DNA of 64,000 nucleotides from CAVRGQ01 sp963720785 (GCA_963720785.1 CAVRGQ010000009.1:248001-312000), one strand, 5' to 3'. Shown: positions 37,682 to 46,962, numbered from the stretch's first letter. Translations and numbers: made by a program. Notes: generated by a model from the letters alone, not told the origin.

Positions 37682-38499
37682 GATGCGCAAGACCTCCTCG
37701 CTGCCGCGACGCGCCCTGCTGCGCCGCATCTCCGTCGTCGCCATCGCGCTCGCGCTGCCCATCTCGGCCGCCGCGTGCGGTGGGGGCGGCAGCGGCCAGG
37801 CCAAGGTCACCGACAAGACCGGCGCCACCATTTCGCGCCCCGCTGCGGTCACCACCACGGTCCCGGCGAACACCGCCTACACGGCCACGGTGAAGACGAC
37901 CGTGCCGAAGATCTCGGTGTACGACACCCCCACGAGCACCACCCCGTCGCCGCGTGCTCGACAACCCGTGGCAGGTCGACCCCGACTACCCCGAGGCCCT
38001 CGTCCCGCAGGTGTTCCTCGTGAAGCAGCAGCGCAAGGACGGCTGGGTGCAGGTGCTCCTGCCCGTGCGTCCCAACGGCAGCAAAGGCTGGGTGAAGGCC
38101 ACCGACGTGACGGTGTCGCCGAACCCGTACCACATCGAGGTGTCGCTCGGTCAGCACACCATCACGGTGAGCCGCGGCACGCAGCAGATCTACCAGGGCC
38201 AGGTCGCGGTGGGCGCGCCCGAGACGCCGACCCCCACCGGCGAGTACTACCTGCGGGTGCTGGTGAAGGCGATCGACCCCAACACGGTGTACGGCCCCTA
38301 CGCCTACGGTCTGTCGAGCCACTCCGACGCGCTGGAGACGTTCAGCGGCGGCGACGCCGAGATCGGCATCCACGGCAACAACGACGCGTCGGTGCTCGGC
38401 TCCGACGTCACGCACGGCTGCATCCGCATCGACAACGACGCGATCACGATGTTGTCGAAGCAGCTGCCGCTCGGCACGCCGGTCGAGGTCACCGCGTGA
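37680..38499 (+). CDS. L,D-transpeptidase lipoprotein (YkuD), one frame change
   Basis: About 272 residues. The signal ends in a lipobox (LPISAAACGG), so the enzyme would be lipid-anchored outside. A frame change near 37950-37960, in CCCCGTCGCCGCGTGCTC, splits it; afterwards a SH3-like beta region leads to the YkuD domain with VSLGQHTITVSRGTQQIYQGQVAVG and the catalytic HGNNDASVLGSDVTHGCIRIDN (His, His-Gly-Cys, Arg). It makes 3-3 crosslinks in peptidoglycan or links proteins to it. TACGCT (37667-37672) 7 nt before the ATG suggests a leaderless promoter. Its TGA overlaps the next GTG. Confidence 0.88.
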
Positions 38500-39224
38500 G
38501 CAGCGGGCCGGAGAGCCGCTTCTACTTCCGCCAACTGCTCGCGGGGCGCGACTTCGCGCAGCAGAACATGCTCGCCCGCCAGATGGTGAACTTCGTGTAC
38601 CTCATCGGCGACCGCGAGACGGGCGAGGCGGTGGCCGTCGATCCCGCGTACGGCGTGCAGGAGATCCTCGAGATCCTCGACGCCGACGGGATGCGCCTCA
38701 CCGGTGCGCTCGCCACCCACTACCACGCCGATCACTGCGGCGGCGACATCATGGGCCACTCGATCGAGGGGCTCGCCGACCTGCTCGCGCTCGACGGTGT
38801 GCAGGCGCCGGTGCACGTGCAGTCGGCCGAGGCCGAGTGGGTGAAGCGCAGCACCGGGCTCTCCGACAGCGACCTCGTCCTCCACGAGAGCGGCGACGTC
38901 GTGCAGGTCGGCGACATCCCGATCACGCTGATGCACACACCGGGCCACACACCGGGCAGCCAGTGCTTCCACGTCGACGGCTGTCTCGTCGCCGGCGACA
39001 CGCTGTTCCTCGAGGGGTGCGGCCGCACCGACCTCCCCGGCTCCAACCCCGACGAGATGTACTTCAGCCTCACGCAGCGCCTCGCGACGGTGTCCGACGA
39101 CACCATCCTCTTCCCCGGTCACCTCTACTCGGCCGACCCGTCCGCCACCATGGGCGAGACCCGCTCGCGCAACTTCGTGTTCCGCATCGGTGGGATCGAG
39201 CAGTGGCGCACGTTCATGGGGTGA
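38496..39224 (+). CDS. Metallo-beta-lactamase-fold hydrolase (glyoxalase II / persulfide dioxygenase type)
   Basis: 242 residues starting at GTG that overlaps the L,D-transpeptidase stop. Metal ligands: ATHYHADHCGGD (HxHxDH), HTPGHTPGSQCF, GDTLFLEGCGRTDLPGS with bridging Asp, and LFPGHLYSAD for the last His. The DLPGSNPDEMYFSL pattern resembles persulfide dioxygenases and hydroxyacylglutathione hydrolases. With no rhodanese partner, the substrate remains open. It is the second gene of a leaderless operon and is followed by a strong palindrome. Confidence 0.85.
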   Translation: MSSGPESRFYFRQLLAGRDFAQQNMLARQMVNFVYLIGDRETGEAVAVDPAYGVQEILEILDADGMRLTGALATHYHADHCGGDIMGHSIEGLADLLALDGVQAPVHVQSAEAEWVKRSTGLSDSDLVLHESGDVVQVGDIPITLMHTPGHTPGSQCFHVDGCLVAGDTLFLEGCGRTDLPGSNPDEMYFSLTQRLATVSDDTILFPGHLYSADPSATMGETRSRNFVFRIGGIEQWRTFMG

Positions 39225-39245
39225 AGCTCGGTTCCTGACGCGTCG

Positions 39246-39271
39246 GGGCCCCGTGGATGTCCACGGGGCCC
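39246..39271. terminator. 12-bp perfect palindrome, likely bidirectional terminator
   Basis: GGGCCCCGTGGA (39246-39257) and TCCACGGGGCCC (39260-39271) are exact complements with only TG between. The site lies between convergent genes (hydrolase and the Gly/Gln-rich protein) and would fold in transcripts of either strand. Confidence 0.6.
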
Positions 39272-39307
39272 GTTCGCGGGGGGGATCGGTTGGCGTGACG
39301 CTGATGC

Positions 39308-39913
39308 TCAGCTGCCGCCGCTGCGGGTCATCGGGCCGTTCGGGCCGCCCTGCTGGGTCGAGCCGCTACTCGTTCCGCCGGACTGTGAACCGCCGGACTG
39401 ACCGCCCGCCTGGCCGCCCTGCTGGCCGAAGCCGCCGGACTGCTGGCCCTGGGAGCTCCCGCCCCGCTGGCCGAATCCGCCGGACTGCTGGCCCGACTGG
39501 CCATCGGAGTTCCCACCCTGCTGGCCGAACCCACCGGACTGGCCGCCTTGTCCGCCGAACCCACCGGACTGGCCGCCTTGTCCGCCGAGCCCGCCCTGCT
39601 GACCACCTTGTCCGCCCGGCTGGGAGAAGCCGGCGGGCTGGGCGTTCGAGCTGTCGTCCGACGTCGCCTTGCCCACGGCGAAGCCACCGAGGCCGACGAT
39701 GACGACCGCCGCCACCGCGGCCACCCACTTGGGCACGTGCACACCCGGCCTCGCCTGCTCGGCGACGGGCGGCGCCGGGTACGCGACTGCTGCTTCGGGG
39801 ATCGCCTGCGCCGCAGTCGGCGCCGCGGGCGGCGCGTACGCGGGCTGCTGGAGGGTGGGGGCCTGGTCGGCGGGGACCGACGGATCCGGCGGGCCGGGGA
39901 CCTGCTCGCTCAC
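39308..39913 (-). CDS. Single-span membrane protein with a Gly/Gln/Ser-rich outer domain
   Basis: 201 residues. A Pro/Ala-rich cytoplasmic N-terminus (VPADQAPTLQQPAYAPPAAP) leads to one helix (WVAAVAAVVIVGLGGFAVG) and then a 100-residue low-complexity tail built from GGQ, GGFG and QSGGFGQQ units. GTG 39911-39913 is preceded by AGGAG at 6 nt. No family is recognised; the layout (Pro-rich, helix, disordered exterior) is seen in actinobacterial envelope proteins, and the tail could be a linker or phase-separating segment. Confidence 0.6.
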   Translation of the reverse strand: MSEQVPGPPDPSVPADQAPTLQQPAYAPPAAPTAAQAIPEAAVAYPAPPVAEQARPGVHVPKWVAAVAAVVIVGLGGFAVGKATSDDSSNAQPAGFSQPGGQGGQQGGLGGQGGQSGGFGGQGGQSGGFGQQGGNSDGQSGQQSGGFGQRGGSSQGQQSGGFGQQGGQAGGQSGGSQSGGTSSGSTQQGGPNGPMTRSGGS

Positions 39914-40046
39914 GGGTGACTCCTGGGTCGAACGATGGGGGGAGGACACCATCGTGACCGGATGCACCTGAGAGGAGGCTTTGTGGCCTGCCCGTTCCCC
40001 GCGCGCTCGCGCCGCTACCGGGTTCCTATCCGGGCCGCGCGGTGGA

Positions 40047-41189
40047 TCACGCGGCCTGCGGGACCTCGCTCGACCGCGACGCGCCGGTCGACGCCGACAG
40101 CGGCAACCAGTGACCGCGCTCGAAGTCGTAGAGCTTGCAGTTGCGCGTCGTACGCAGGTACTGGCGGATCGTGAAGCGCTGTTCCCGGACGGTGTCGGGG
40201 AACGCGTCGCGGATCGCCTTGGCGGCACGCGGCAACTCGTAGAACGGGATGCGCATGTCGACGTGGTGCGGCACGTGCACGAAGATGTTGTGGAAGAACA
40301 CGCTCATGATCCGCGGCGTGCGCAGGATCGTGGTGCCCTCCATCTGACCCTTGAACTTGCTCCACACCCGGCGCGGGTACCACGGGATGTCCTCGCCGAT
40401 GTGGTGCACGTACACGGTGAAGCCGATGAGCCAGGTGAAGATGGCCCACGGGATCAGCGCGACCTTCACGAACGTCCACGCCGCGCCGAGCGCGCCGCCG
40501 TGCTGGAACCAGCCGAGCGCGGCGATCCCCACACCGATGACGACGAGCGCCACGATCACCTGCGCCTTGTCGCGGCGGATGCGCGCGGCCCACTTCTGCG
40601 GCGGCGTGAAGCGCATCATCTTGTTCCACCACACCTGGCGGCCGTAGTAGAAGCCGGCGCCGATGGCGGACCACTCGATGCGGTGACGGAGGCGCTGCAG
40701 GCGGCTCATCGCCTGGAACTCCTCGACGGTGACGGGGTGCCACACGAAGTCCATGCCCTGTTGGACGGTGTGACCGTGGTGGATGCGGTTGTGCCCGAGC
40801 GCCCAGGCCTCGCGCACGTGCGCGGCGGGCAGCATCGCGGCGCGGGCCACCCACGTGTTGAGGCGCTTCGATGTGAACAGGGAGCCGTGGGCGGCATCGT
40901 GACCGAGCACGAAGAGCCCGGCGACCGCGAGGCCGGCGAGCAGCCACAGCGGCACGAGCAGCCACCACGTGTCGGTGGCGAACAACCCGGCGATGATCAA
41001 CGCGTACACCGCAAAGTCGCGTGCGGTGTAGGCGAGGCCCTTCGCCGTGGGGTTGTGGTAGCAGCGCTCGGGGATCTTGCGGATCACGTCGGCGAGCGTG
41101 GGTTCGGGCCCGCTGAGATCGACGGGGCCTGAAGCGCCGACGGGTCCTGAAGCGGAGGAGTCGGCGGAGGGCGATGCAATCGACGTCAC
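40047..41189 (-). CDS. Membrane fatty acid desaturase
   Basis: 380 residues with about four membrane segments. The three histidine boxes that bind the di-iron centre are visible: GHDAAHGS, HNRIHHGHT and HVPHHVD. The N-terminal 30 residues are Ser/Pro-rich. WHPVTVEEFQAMSRLQRLRHRIEW and the late AIRDAFPDTVREQRFTI fit acyl-lipid (delta-12/omega-3 or delta-9) desaturases, not the acyl-ACP type. Regioselectivity cannot be told. GTG 41187-41189 follows TAGGCT by 6 nt on the minus strand, so transcription is probably leaderless. Confidence 0.9.
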   Translation of the reverse strand: MTSIASPSADSSASGPVGASGPVDLSGPEPTLADVIRKIPERCYHNPTAKGLAYTARDFAVYALIIAGLFATDTWWLLVPLWLLAGLAVAGLFVLGHDAAHGSLFTSKRLNTWVARAAMLPAAHVREAWALGHNRIHHGHTVQQGMDFVWHPVTVEEFQAMSRLQRLRHRIEWSAIGAGFYYGRQVWWNKMMRFTPPQKWAARIRRDKAQVIVALVVIGVGIAALGWFQHGGALGAAWTFVKVALIPWAIFTWLIGFTVYVHHIGEDIPWYPRRVWSKFKGQMEGTTILRTPRIMSVFFHNIFVHVPHHVDMRIPFYELPRAAKAIRDAFPDTVREQRFTIRQYLRTTRNCKLYDFERGHWLPLSASTGASRSSEVPQAA

Positions 41190-41237
41190 CCCGGCAGCCT
41201 ATCGACCGTTAGGCACCGTTCCCGGTACCGGCGTAGG

Positions 41238-42281
41238 TCAAGGGACGAGCTCGTAGCGCCCGCTCACGTAGGCGAAGGCCACGAGACCGAGCGCCGACAC
41301 CGTGTACGCGAGCACCAGCCAGCGCGCGCGGAACCGCTCGAGCACCTGCCCCGCGGCAACGAACGGCGGGAAGCACTCGTTGGCGTAGCGGCCCACGCCC
41401 ACCATGCCGAGCTGCAACGACGGCACGAGGTAGAGCCCCACGAAGACCAGCCACGACACCGGCAACCTGCGCCACCGCACGACCACCACCGCGATCGCCG
41501 CGCCCGCGAGCAGCAGGTGCGGCACGATCGACCACTTCACGTTTCCCTCGAAGAGGCCGACGAACGTGATCTCCTGCCAGCGCGACTTGGTGGTGAGGAA
41601 CACGAGCGCGTCGCCGGTGCGGTCGTGCACGTACCAGCACCACGCCGCGACCATCAACACGGCGGGACCGGCGACCAGCAGCACCCGCCGCCACGACCAC
41701 CACACCGCGACCACCAGCGCCAGCGCGACGACCACACCGTTCGGCCGCACCGACGCCGCCGCCGCCGCGAGGAGCCCGGCACCGAGGTCGCCGGCGACGG
41801 TGCGCTGCTCCACCAGCAGGAAGCCCCACACCGACGCGGCGAGGAAGATCGCCGACGGGTAGGTCATCGAGAACACGAACGACGCCGGGAACAGCGCGAG
41901 CGCCCACACCGAGAGCATCGCCACACGCGGGCCGCCGTGGCGCACCGCGAGGCGGTGCAGGCCGAACAGCGCCACCAGGAACGCGGCCTGGTTGAACAGG
42001 AAGATCATGGTGCGGTCGTCGGCGAGGTCGCCGAGCACGCGGATCAGGCCGGGGAGCCCGGGGAAGAACGGCCAGCGCGGGAACGGGATGTCGACGGGCC
42101 CGTAGCCCTCCCGCGCGATCTGCAGGTAGAAGGCGCCGTCCCAGCGGGTGACGAGCTGATCGAAGCGCGAGCCCCGCGCCGGGTCGTGCATCGCGATCAG
42201 CAGCACACCGATCGACAGCACCCGGCTGACGAGCCACGCGCCGACCACGCCGGCCCACACGGGCACGCGCGCCACCGACAC
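41238..42281 (-). CDS. PIG-V-like polyprenyl-linked mannosyltransferase (GT-C fold)
   Basis: 347 residues, about nine hydrophobic helices. VTRWDGAFYLQIAREGYGPVDIPFPRWPFFPGLPGLIRVL is the PIG-V/actinobacterial mannosyltransferase pattern, with the Asp and Trp of the first loop needed for the metal and sugar donor; WCWYVHDRTGDALVFLTTKSRWQ is in a later loop. It would use a lipid-linked mannose outside the membrane. GTG 42281 is chosen because GGAGGGGCAGGAG precedes it; a longer start upstream is possible. Confidence 0.78.
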   Translation of the reverse strand: MSVARVPVWAGVVGAWLVSRVLSIGVLLIAMHDPARGSRFDQLVTRWDGAFYLQIAREGYGPVDIPFPRWPFFPGLPGLIRVLGDLADDRTMIFLFNQAAFLVALFGLHRLAVRHGGPRVAMLSVWALALFPASFVFSMTYPSAIFLAASVWGFLLVEQRTVAGDLGAGLLAAAAASVRPNGVVVALALVVAVWWSWRRVLLVAGPAVLMVAAWCWYVHDRTGDALVFLTTKSRWQEITFVGLFEGNVKWSIVPHLLLAGAAIAVVVVRWRRLPVSWLVFVGLYLVPSLQLGMVGVGRYANECFPPFVAAGQVLERFRARWLVLAYTVSALGLVAFAYVSGRYELVP

Positions 42282-42433
42282 GGCGCGCTCCTGCCCCTCC
42301 ACCTGATCGCCCGTCTGGACCCCCGCCGGCACGGCGCCACGGTACGACACCCGGGTGTGAATTCCGTGTTGCCGGCCCGGAAGCGCCCCAGGGCCCCGGG
42401 TGTAGCTTGGGCCCGGACCAGGAGGAAGCACCC

Positions 42434-43732
42434 ATGAGCGAAGCGCCTGCCGTATTGCGACACGGGGACAGCGAGTACGAGCTCCCCGTCGTCGTCGGCA
42501 CCGAGGGCGAGCGAGGCCTCGACATCTCGAAGCTGCGGGGCCAGAGCGGCCTCGTCACCCTCGACAACGGTTTCGTGAACACCGCCTCGTGTGAGTCGTC
42601 GATCACCTTCATCGACGGCGACGCCGGCATCCTGCGCTACCGGGGCATCCCCATCGAAGAGCTCGTGTCGGTGCCGGTGCCGTCGTTCCTCGAGACCTCG
42701 TGGCTCCTGATCTACGGCGAGCTCCCCACCCGGGACCAGCTCGACGAGTTCCGCTTCGCCATCCGCAAGCACACGCTCCTCCACGAGGACGCGAAGCGCT
42801 TCTTCGACGCCTTCCCGAAGGACGCCCACCCGATGGGCACGCTGTCGTCGGTGGTCTCGGCGCTGTCGACCTTCTACCAGGACAGCAACGACCCCCACGA
42901 CCCCGACCAGGTCAAGCTGTCGATCCTGCGCCTCATGGCGAAGCTGCCCACGATCGCCGCCTACTCCTACAAGAAGTCGATCGGTCAGCCCTTCCTGTAC
43001 CCCGACAACAGCCTCGACCTCGTGGAGAACTTCCTCACGATGATGTTCGCGGTGCCGTCGGAGAAGTACGAGGTGAGCCACAACATGGTGGTGACCCTCA
43101 AGCAGCTGCTGATCCTCCACGCCGACCACGAGCAGAACTGCTCCACCTCCACGGTGCGCCTGGTCGGATCGAGCGAGGCCAACCTCTTCGCCTCCATCGC
43201 GGCGGGCATCAACGCCCTCTGGGGCCCGCTGCACGGCGGCGCCAACCAGGCCGTGGTCGAGATGCTCGACCGCATCAAGGCCGACGGCGGCGACGTCGAC
43301 AAGTACGTGCGCAAGGCCAAGGATCCCGACGACTCGTTCCGCCTGTCGGGCTTCGGCCACCGGGTCTACAAGAACTACGACCCGCGGGCCCGCATCCTCA
43401 AGGACGCCTGCCACCGCATCATCGAGGAGCTGGGCATCCACGACACGCAGCTCGAGCTGGCGATGCGCCTCGAAGAGGTCGCGCTGGAAGACGAGTACTT
43501 CGTCAGCCGCAAGCTCTACCCGAACGTCGACTTCTACTCGGGCCTCATCTACCGGGCCATGGGCTTCCCCACCCAGATGTTCCCCGTCCTGTTCGCGATG
43601 GGCCGGCTTCCCGGCTGGATCGCGCACTGGAAGGAGATGATGGAGAGCCCGGCCACCAAGATCGGCCGGCCGCGCCAGATCTACCAGGGTCCGGTCAAGC
43701 GCCCCTACGTCCCGATCGACCAGCGCGGTTGA
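42434..43732 (+). CDS. gltA: Citrate synthase
   Basis: 432 residues. The family's type I form is shown by LRYRGIPIEELVSVPVPSFLETSWLLIYGELP, then FRLSGFGHRVYKNYDPRARILKDACHRII with the citrate-binding His/Arg, and LWGPLHGGANQAVVEML holding the catalytic His. It condenses acetyl-CoA and oxaloacetate in the TCA cycle. The ATG has a good GGAGGA 8 nt upstream; TAGCTT (42403-42408) is a probable -10, giving a leader of about 20 bases, one of the few leadered promoters here. Followed by palindromic repeat copy 4. Confidence 0.96.
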   Translation: MSEAPAVLRHGDSEYELPVVVGTEGERGLDISKLRGQSGLVTLDNGFVNTASCESSITFIDGDAGILRYRGIPIEELVSVPVPSFLETSWLLIYGELPTRDQLDEFRFAIRKHTLLHEDAKRFFDAFPKDAHPMGTLSSVVSALSTFYQDSNDPHDPDQVKLSILRLMAKLPTIAAYSYKKSIGQPFLYPDNSLDLVENFLTMMFAVPSEKYEVSHNMVVTLKQLLILHADHEQNCSTSTVRLVGSSEANLFASIAAGINALWGPLHGGANQAVVEMLDRIKADGGDVDKYVRKAKDPDDSFRLSGFGHRVYKNYDPRARILKDACHRIIEELGIHDTQLELAMRLEEVALEDEYFVSRKLYPNVDFYSGLIYRAMGFPTQMFPVLFAMGRLPGWIAHWKEMMESPATKIGRPRQIYQGPVKRPYVPIDQRG

Positions 43733-43741
43733 CTGCCTTCC

Positions 43742-43795
43742 CCGTTCTTGCGCTCTTTCGCGCCGCTATAGGGGCCTCGAAGAGCGCCAAAACGG
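43742..43795. repeat. Intergenic palindromic repeat, copy 4
   Basis: CCGTTCTTGCGCTCTT (43742-43757) and AAGAGCGCCAAAACGG (43780-43795) pair at 14 of 16 positions. The loop TCGCGCCGCTATAGGGGCCTCG matches copy 1 exactly over CTATAGGGGCCTCG and the complement of copy 3 at 18 of 22 positions. It lies between the stops of gltA and the convergent SnoaL-like gene. Confidence 0.7.
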
Positions 43796-43802
43796 ATGAA
43801 GG

Positions 43803-44423
43803 TCAGGGGCGGCCCTTGGCCTTGGCCGCGCGCAGCGGGGCGAGCAGGGCGGCGAGTTCGCTGGGGCGTTGCACACCGGGCACCGTGCCCTCGAACCACG
43901 TGGGCTGCGGCGGGCCGTCGTAGCGGGCCCACTCCGGGCTCTCGGGCCAGTACTTCCGCGTCATCTTGTCGGCGGGGTCGGTGACGCCCATCTTCTTGCA
44001 CGCCTCGGCGTAGGCCACCGCGGTGCGCCGGGCGCCGGAGAGGTCCCAGAAGTCCTCCTCCCCCGCCCACTTGCCGTCGCCCGCGTAGGTCGCGACCGAC
44101 AGGCCGGCGAAGTCGAAGTAGGGCGGGCCGTCGGGATCGGGGTTGTCGCGCCGGTTCTGCATGTGGAACACGACCTTCTCGTTCTCGATCGTGTACCAGT
44201 CGAGCACCGTGTAGATCTCGGGCACGCCCCCCATGGAGGCGGCGATCCACACCTTCACCTCGTCCTTGCCGTACAAGGGGCCCCACCAGTGGTCGAGGTA
44301 GAAGACGTCGTCGACCATGAGTTCCACCCACGCCTCCCAGTCCTCGCGGACGGGGCCCAGCTCGAAGTAGTGGGCGAACGCCGCGTCCACCTCGTCGCGC
44401 GGAAACTGCTGCTGTGCGGTCAT
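43803..44423 (-). CDS. SnoaL/NTF2-like fold protein
   Basis: 206 residues. VDAAFAHYFELGPVREDWEAWVELMVDDVFYLDHWWGPLYGKDEVKVWIAASMGGVPEIYT is the SnoaL-like start (helix, then polar beta sheet cone), with VFHMQNRRDNPDPDGPPYFDFAGLSVATYAGDGKWAGEEDFWD continuing the sheet. Such proteins are isomerases, hydratases or aromatic-ring-hydroxylating beta subunits; here the cavity residues do not settle it. A purine-rich GGGGGG tract precedes the ATG. It is isolated between repeat copy 4 and the sugar-transport terminator. Confidence 0.72.
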   Translation of the reverse strand: MTAQQQFPRDEVDAAFAHYFELGPVREDWEAWVELMVDDVFYLDHWWGPLYGKDEVKVWIAASMGGVPEIYTVLDWYTIENEKVVFHMQNRRDNPDPDGPPYFDFAGLSVATYAGDGKWAGEEDFWDLSGARRTAVAYAEACKKMGVTDPADKMTRKYWPESPEWARYDGPPQPTWFEGTVPGVQRPSELAALLAPLRAAKAKGRP

Positions 44424-44478
44424 GAGATCCCCCCGGATTTCCCTGTGACGCGCGCCCGTGGGCGGCGATGTACTGCGG

Positions 44479-44516
44479 GAGCAGGGGTGGCGAGCTCTCC
44501 CTCGCCACCCCTGCTC
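44479..44516. terminator. 16-bp perfect hairpin after the sugar ABC operon
   Basis: GAGCAGGGGTGGCGAG (44479-44494) and CTCGCCACCCCTGCTC (44501-44516) are exact complements with a 6-base loop, 28 bases beyond the stop of the solute-binding gene on the minus strand. No T-run, so it may rely on structure alone or protect the 3' end. Confidence 0.65.
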
Positions 44517-44543
44517 CTGCTTCGTCCGCTGTGCTGCGTGTGG

Positions 44544-45953
44544 CTACCCGCCGATGCGGGAGTTGTAGTCCTGGATCGCTGCGGTCGCGTTCTTCGACGC
44601 ATCCTTCAGTGCGGTCTTCGGTGCGGTGCCGTTGAGGAACATCGAGTTCTCCGCGTCACGCATCGCATCCCGGGCGCCGGTGTAGTTGCCGATCACCGAT
44701 CCTGCCGTCGCCGCCGTGTTGGGCCCGCTGAGCAGCTGGTCGTAGGCGACCTTGTACGACGGGTTCGCCGCCCAGTAGGCCTTCATGTCCGCGCTGTCGG
44801 CCGACGACTTGCGGATCGGCAGGTAGCCGGTGCCGATGGCCCACTTCGTCATGTTGGCGGTGTCGTCGAGGAACTTCAGGTACTCCCACGCCGCCGCCTG
44901 CTTCTCGGGCGACGACTTGTTCACCATGTAGTTCGCACCGCCACTCACCAGCACGCCGCCCTTCTTGGCCGTCTTCGGGCCGGGCAGCGGCGCGACGCCA
45001 AGGTCGATGTTGGGGTCGTTGCCCGCGGCGAGCACCGACGTGATGGTGCCGAGCGCGGCGCTGGTGTCGAACGCCATCGCGTGGGTGCCGCTGCGGATGC
45101 CGAGCAGGTTGTCGAACGAAGCGTTCCCGAGGTCGGCGTTGGTGGTGGCGAGGCCGTCCTTGACCATGCCCGACAGGAACTCGTAGATCTGCAGGCCGAC
45201 CTTGTCGTCGTAGACGGTCTTGGTGGTGCGGGCCTTGCGGCCGTTGCTGTTGTTCACGTAGAGCGAGTTGGCCAGGCCACGCCAGTGCTCGAAGAAGCCG
45301 GGCTCCGTCTTCAGACCGAGCGGGGCCTCGACGCCGTTGGCCTTGAGCTTCTCGGCCGCGGCGCGCACCTCGTCGAAGTTCGTCGGCGGCTTGGTGGGGT
45401 CGAGCCCGGCCGCGCTGAACGCCTTCTTGTTGTAGTAGAGGACCGGGCCACTCGTCTGGAACGGCATCGCGTACTGCTTGCCCTGCACGGTGAAGTAGCT
45501 GATCACCCGCGGGAGGAAGTCGGAGAAGCTGTACTTGTCGGCCTTGGCGCACACCGACGCCGGCAGCACCGTGCCGGTGTCGATCATCTGCTGCTGCTCC
45601 GTCTCCTGGAGCTGCACGATGTCGGGGAGGTCACCACTGGCGAGGCCGGCCTTGTACTTGGTGAAGGTCTGCACGTAGTCGATCTGGTTGACCAGGTTGA
45701 CCTTCACCTTGCTCTGCGACGAGTTGAACTCGTCGGTGAGCGCCTGCAGTGTGTCGCCGTTGGCCCGGTTCATCGAGTGCCAGTAGGTGATCTCGACGGT
45801 GCCGCTGGCCTTCTTCAGCGCGGCCAGCGGGCACGACGTGCTCGTGGCGGCGCCGGCTGCGGTTGGTGACAGCACCACCGCCGACATCCCCGCCGTGGCG
45901 ACCGCCGCCGCGATCCCCGCCCCCGCCCAACGCTTCCACACTCGAAGCTTCAT
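44544..45953 (-). CDS. UgpB-like sugar ABC transporter substrate-binding protein
   Basis: 469 residues. Signal peptide MKLRVWKRWAGAGIAAAVATAG; the mature part begins with VEITYWHSMNRANGDTLQALTDEFN and has type II (cluster D/MalE-UgpB) binding-protein motifs, such as LPDIVQLQETEQQQMI and GKQYAMPFQTSGPVLYYNKKAFSAAGLDPTKPPTNFDE. Binds a sugar or glycerol-3-phosphate-like ligand outside the membrane. Last gene of the operon 48975 to 44544 on the minus strand, spaced 103 bases from the permease gene, followed by a strong hairpin that may raise its relative expression. Confidence 0.92.
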   Translation of the reverse strand: MKLRVWKRWAGAGIAAAVATAGMSAVVLSPTAAGAATSTSCPLAALKKASGTVEITYWHSMNRANGDTLQALTDEFNSSQSKVKVNLVNQIDYVQTFTKYKAGLASGDLPDIVQLQETEQQQMIDTGTVLPASVCAKADKYSFSDFLPRVISYFTVQGKQYAMPFQTSGPVLYYNKKAFSAAGLDPTKPPTNFDEVRAAAEKLKANGVEAPLGLKTEPGFFEHWRGLANSLYVNNSNGRKARTTKTVYDDKVGLQIYEFLSGMVKDGLATTNADLGNASFDNLLGIRSGTHAMAFDTSAALGTITSVLAAGNDPNIDLGVAPLPGPKTAKKGGVLVSGGANYMVNKSSPEKQAAAWEYLKFLDDTANMTKWAIGTGYLPIRKSSADSADMKAYWAANPSYKVAYDQLLSGPNTAATAGSVIGNYTGARDAMRDAENSMFLNGTAPKTALKDASKNATAAIQDYNSRIGG

Positions 45954-46056
45954 CCCTCGCAACTCCCCGCTCCCAGGGCCCAGCGGCCCACGTGGCCACA
46001 GCATTGCCGATGGGAGACCCCTCCGAGGTGTCAGACGGCACCCGTTCGCCGGATGT

Positions 46057-46962
46057 TCAGCCCTTGACCGCTCCGGCGGTGAGGCCCCGCACCAGGTGGC
46101 GCTGGAAGAAGAGGAGCAGGATCACCAGCGGGATCACCGCGATGATCGCCCCCGCGAAGGTGATGTTGTACTGGTCGATGCTCGTCTGCTGGAGCTGCTT
46201 CAGCCCGATCTGGACGGTGCGGTACTGGTCGTCCTTGGTGATGAGGATCGGCCACAGGTACTGGTTCCAAGCCGCGAGGAAGGCGAACACGCTGAGCGCG
46301 GCGACGGCCGGGCGCGCGAGGGGCACCGCGACCCGCCACAGGAAGCGCCAGTGCCCGTAGCCGTCGAGGGCGGCGGCGTCGCGCAGGTCGTGGGGCAGGG
46401 TCAGGAAGGCCTGGCGCATCAGGAACGCGCCGAATCCCGTGGCGAGGAACGGCACCGCGAGCCCCGCATAGGAGTTGTAGAGGCCGAGGTCGCTGATCGT
46501 GGCGACGTTGGTGACGATCGTGACCTCGAACGGCACCATCAGCGTGGCGAGGAACACCACGAACAGGGTGCGCTTGAACGGGAACTCGAGGAAGGCGAAC
46601 GCGTAGCCCGCGAGGATCGCGGTGAGCACCTGGCCGAGCGTGATGATGACGGTCACGATCGCGCTGTTCACCATGTATGTGCTCATGTGCCCGTTGTTCC
46701 ACGCGTCGGCGTAGCTCCCCCACTGCGGGTCGGTGGGGAACAGCTTCGGCGGGCGCCGCGTGATGTCGGACGGCAGCAGCAACGAGTTGACGACCGTCAT
46801 GTAGATCGGGAACAGGATCACGATCGCGAGGAAGGTGAGCAGCGCGTAGCGCGCGATCTTGCCGAGCACCCGCCGCCGGTGCTGGCGGCGGACCTCCTGT
46901 TCGGGGGTGCGTTGCAGCTTCGCCCCGTCGAGGCCGGGAACGAGGACGGCTTCAACGCTCAT
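46057..46962 (-). CDS. Sugar ABC transporter permease, UgpE/MalG type
   Basis: 301 residues, six helices. N-terminal basic cytoplasmic tail, then FLAIVILFPIYMTVVNSLL; the EAA-type coupling loop is LPHDLRDAAALDGYGHWRFLWRVAVPLARPAVA, standard for MalG-like permeases. Partner of the UgpA-like permease, with which its gene overlaps by 11 bases. Together with the ATPase and receptor they import a sugar. Confidence 0.92.
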   Translation of the reverse strand: MSVEAVLVPGLDGAKLQRTPEQEVRRQHRRRVLGKIARYALLTFLAIVILFPIYMTVVNSLLLPSDITRRPPKLFPTDPQWGSYADAWNNGHMSTYMVNSAIVTVIITLGQVLTAILAGYAFAFLEFPFKRTLFVVFLATLMVPFEVTIVTNVATISDLGLYNSYAGLAVPFLATGFGAFLMRQAFLTLPHDLRDAAALDGYGHWRFLWRVAVPLARPAVAALSVFAFLAAWNQYLWPILITKDDQYRTVQIGLKQLQQTSIDQYNITFAGAIIAVIPLVILLLFFQRHLVRGLTAGAVKG

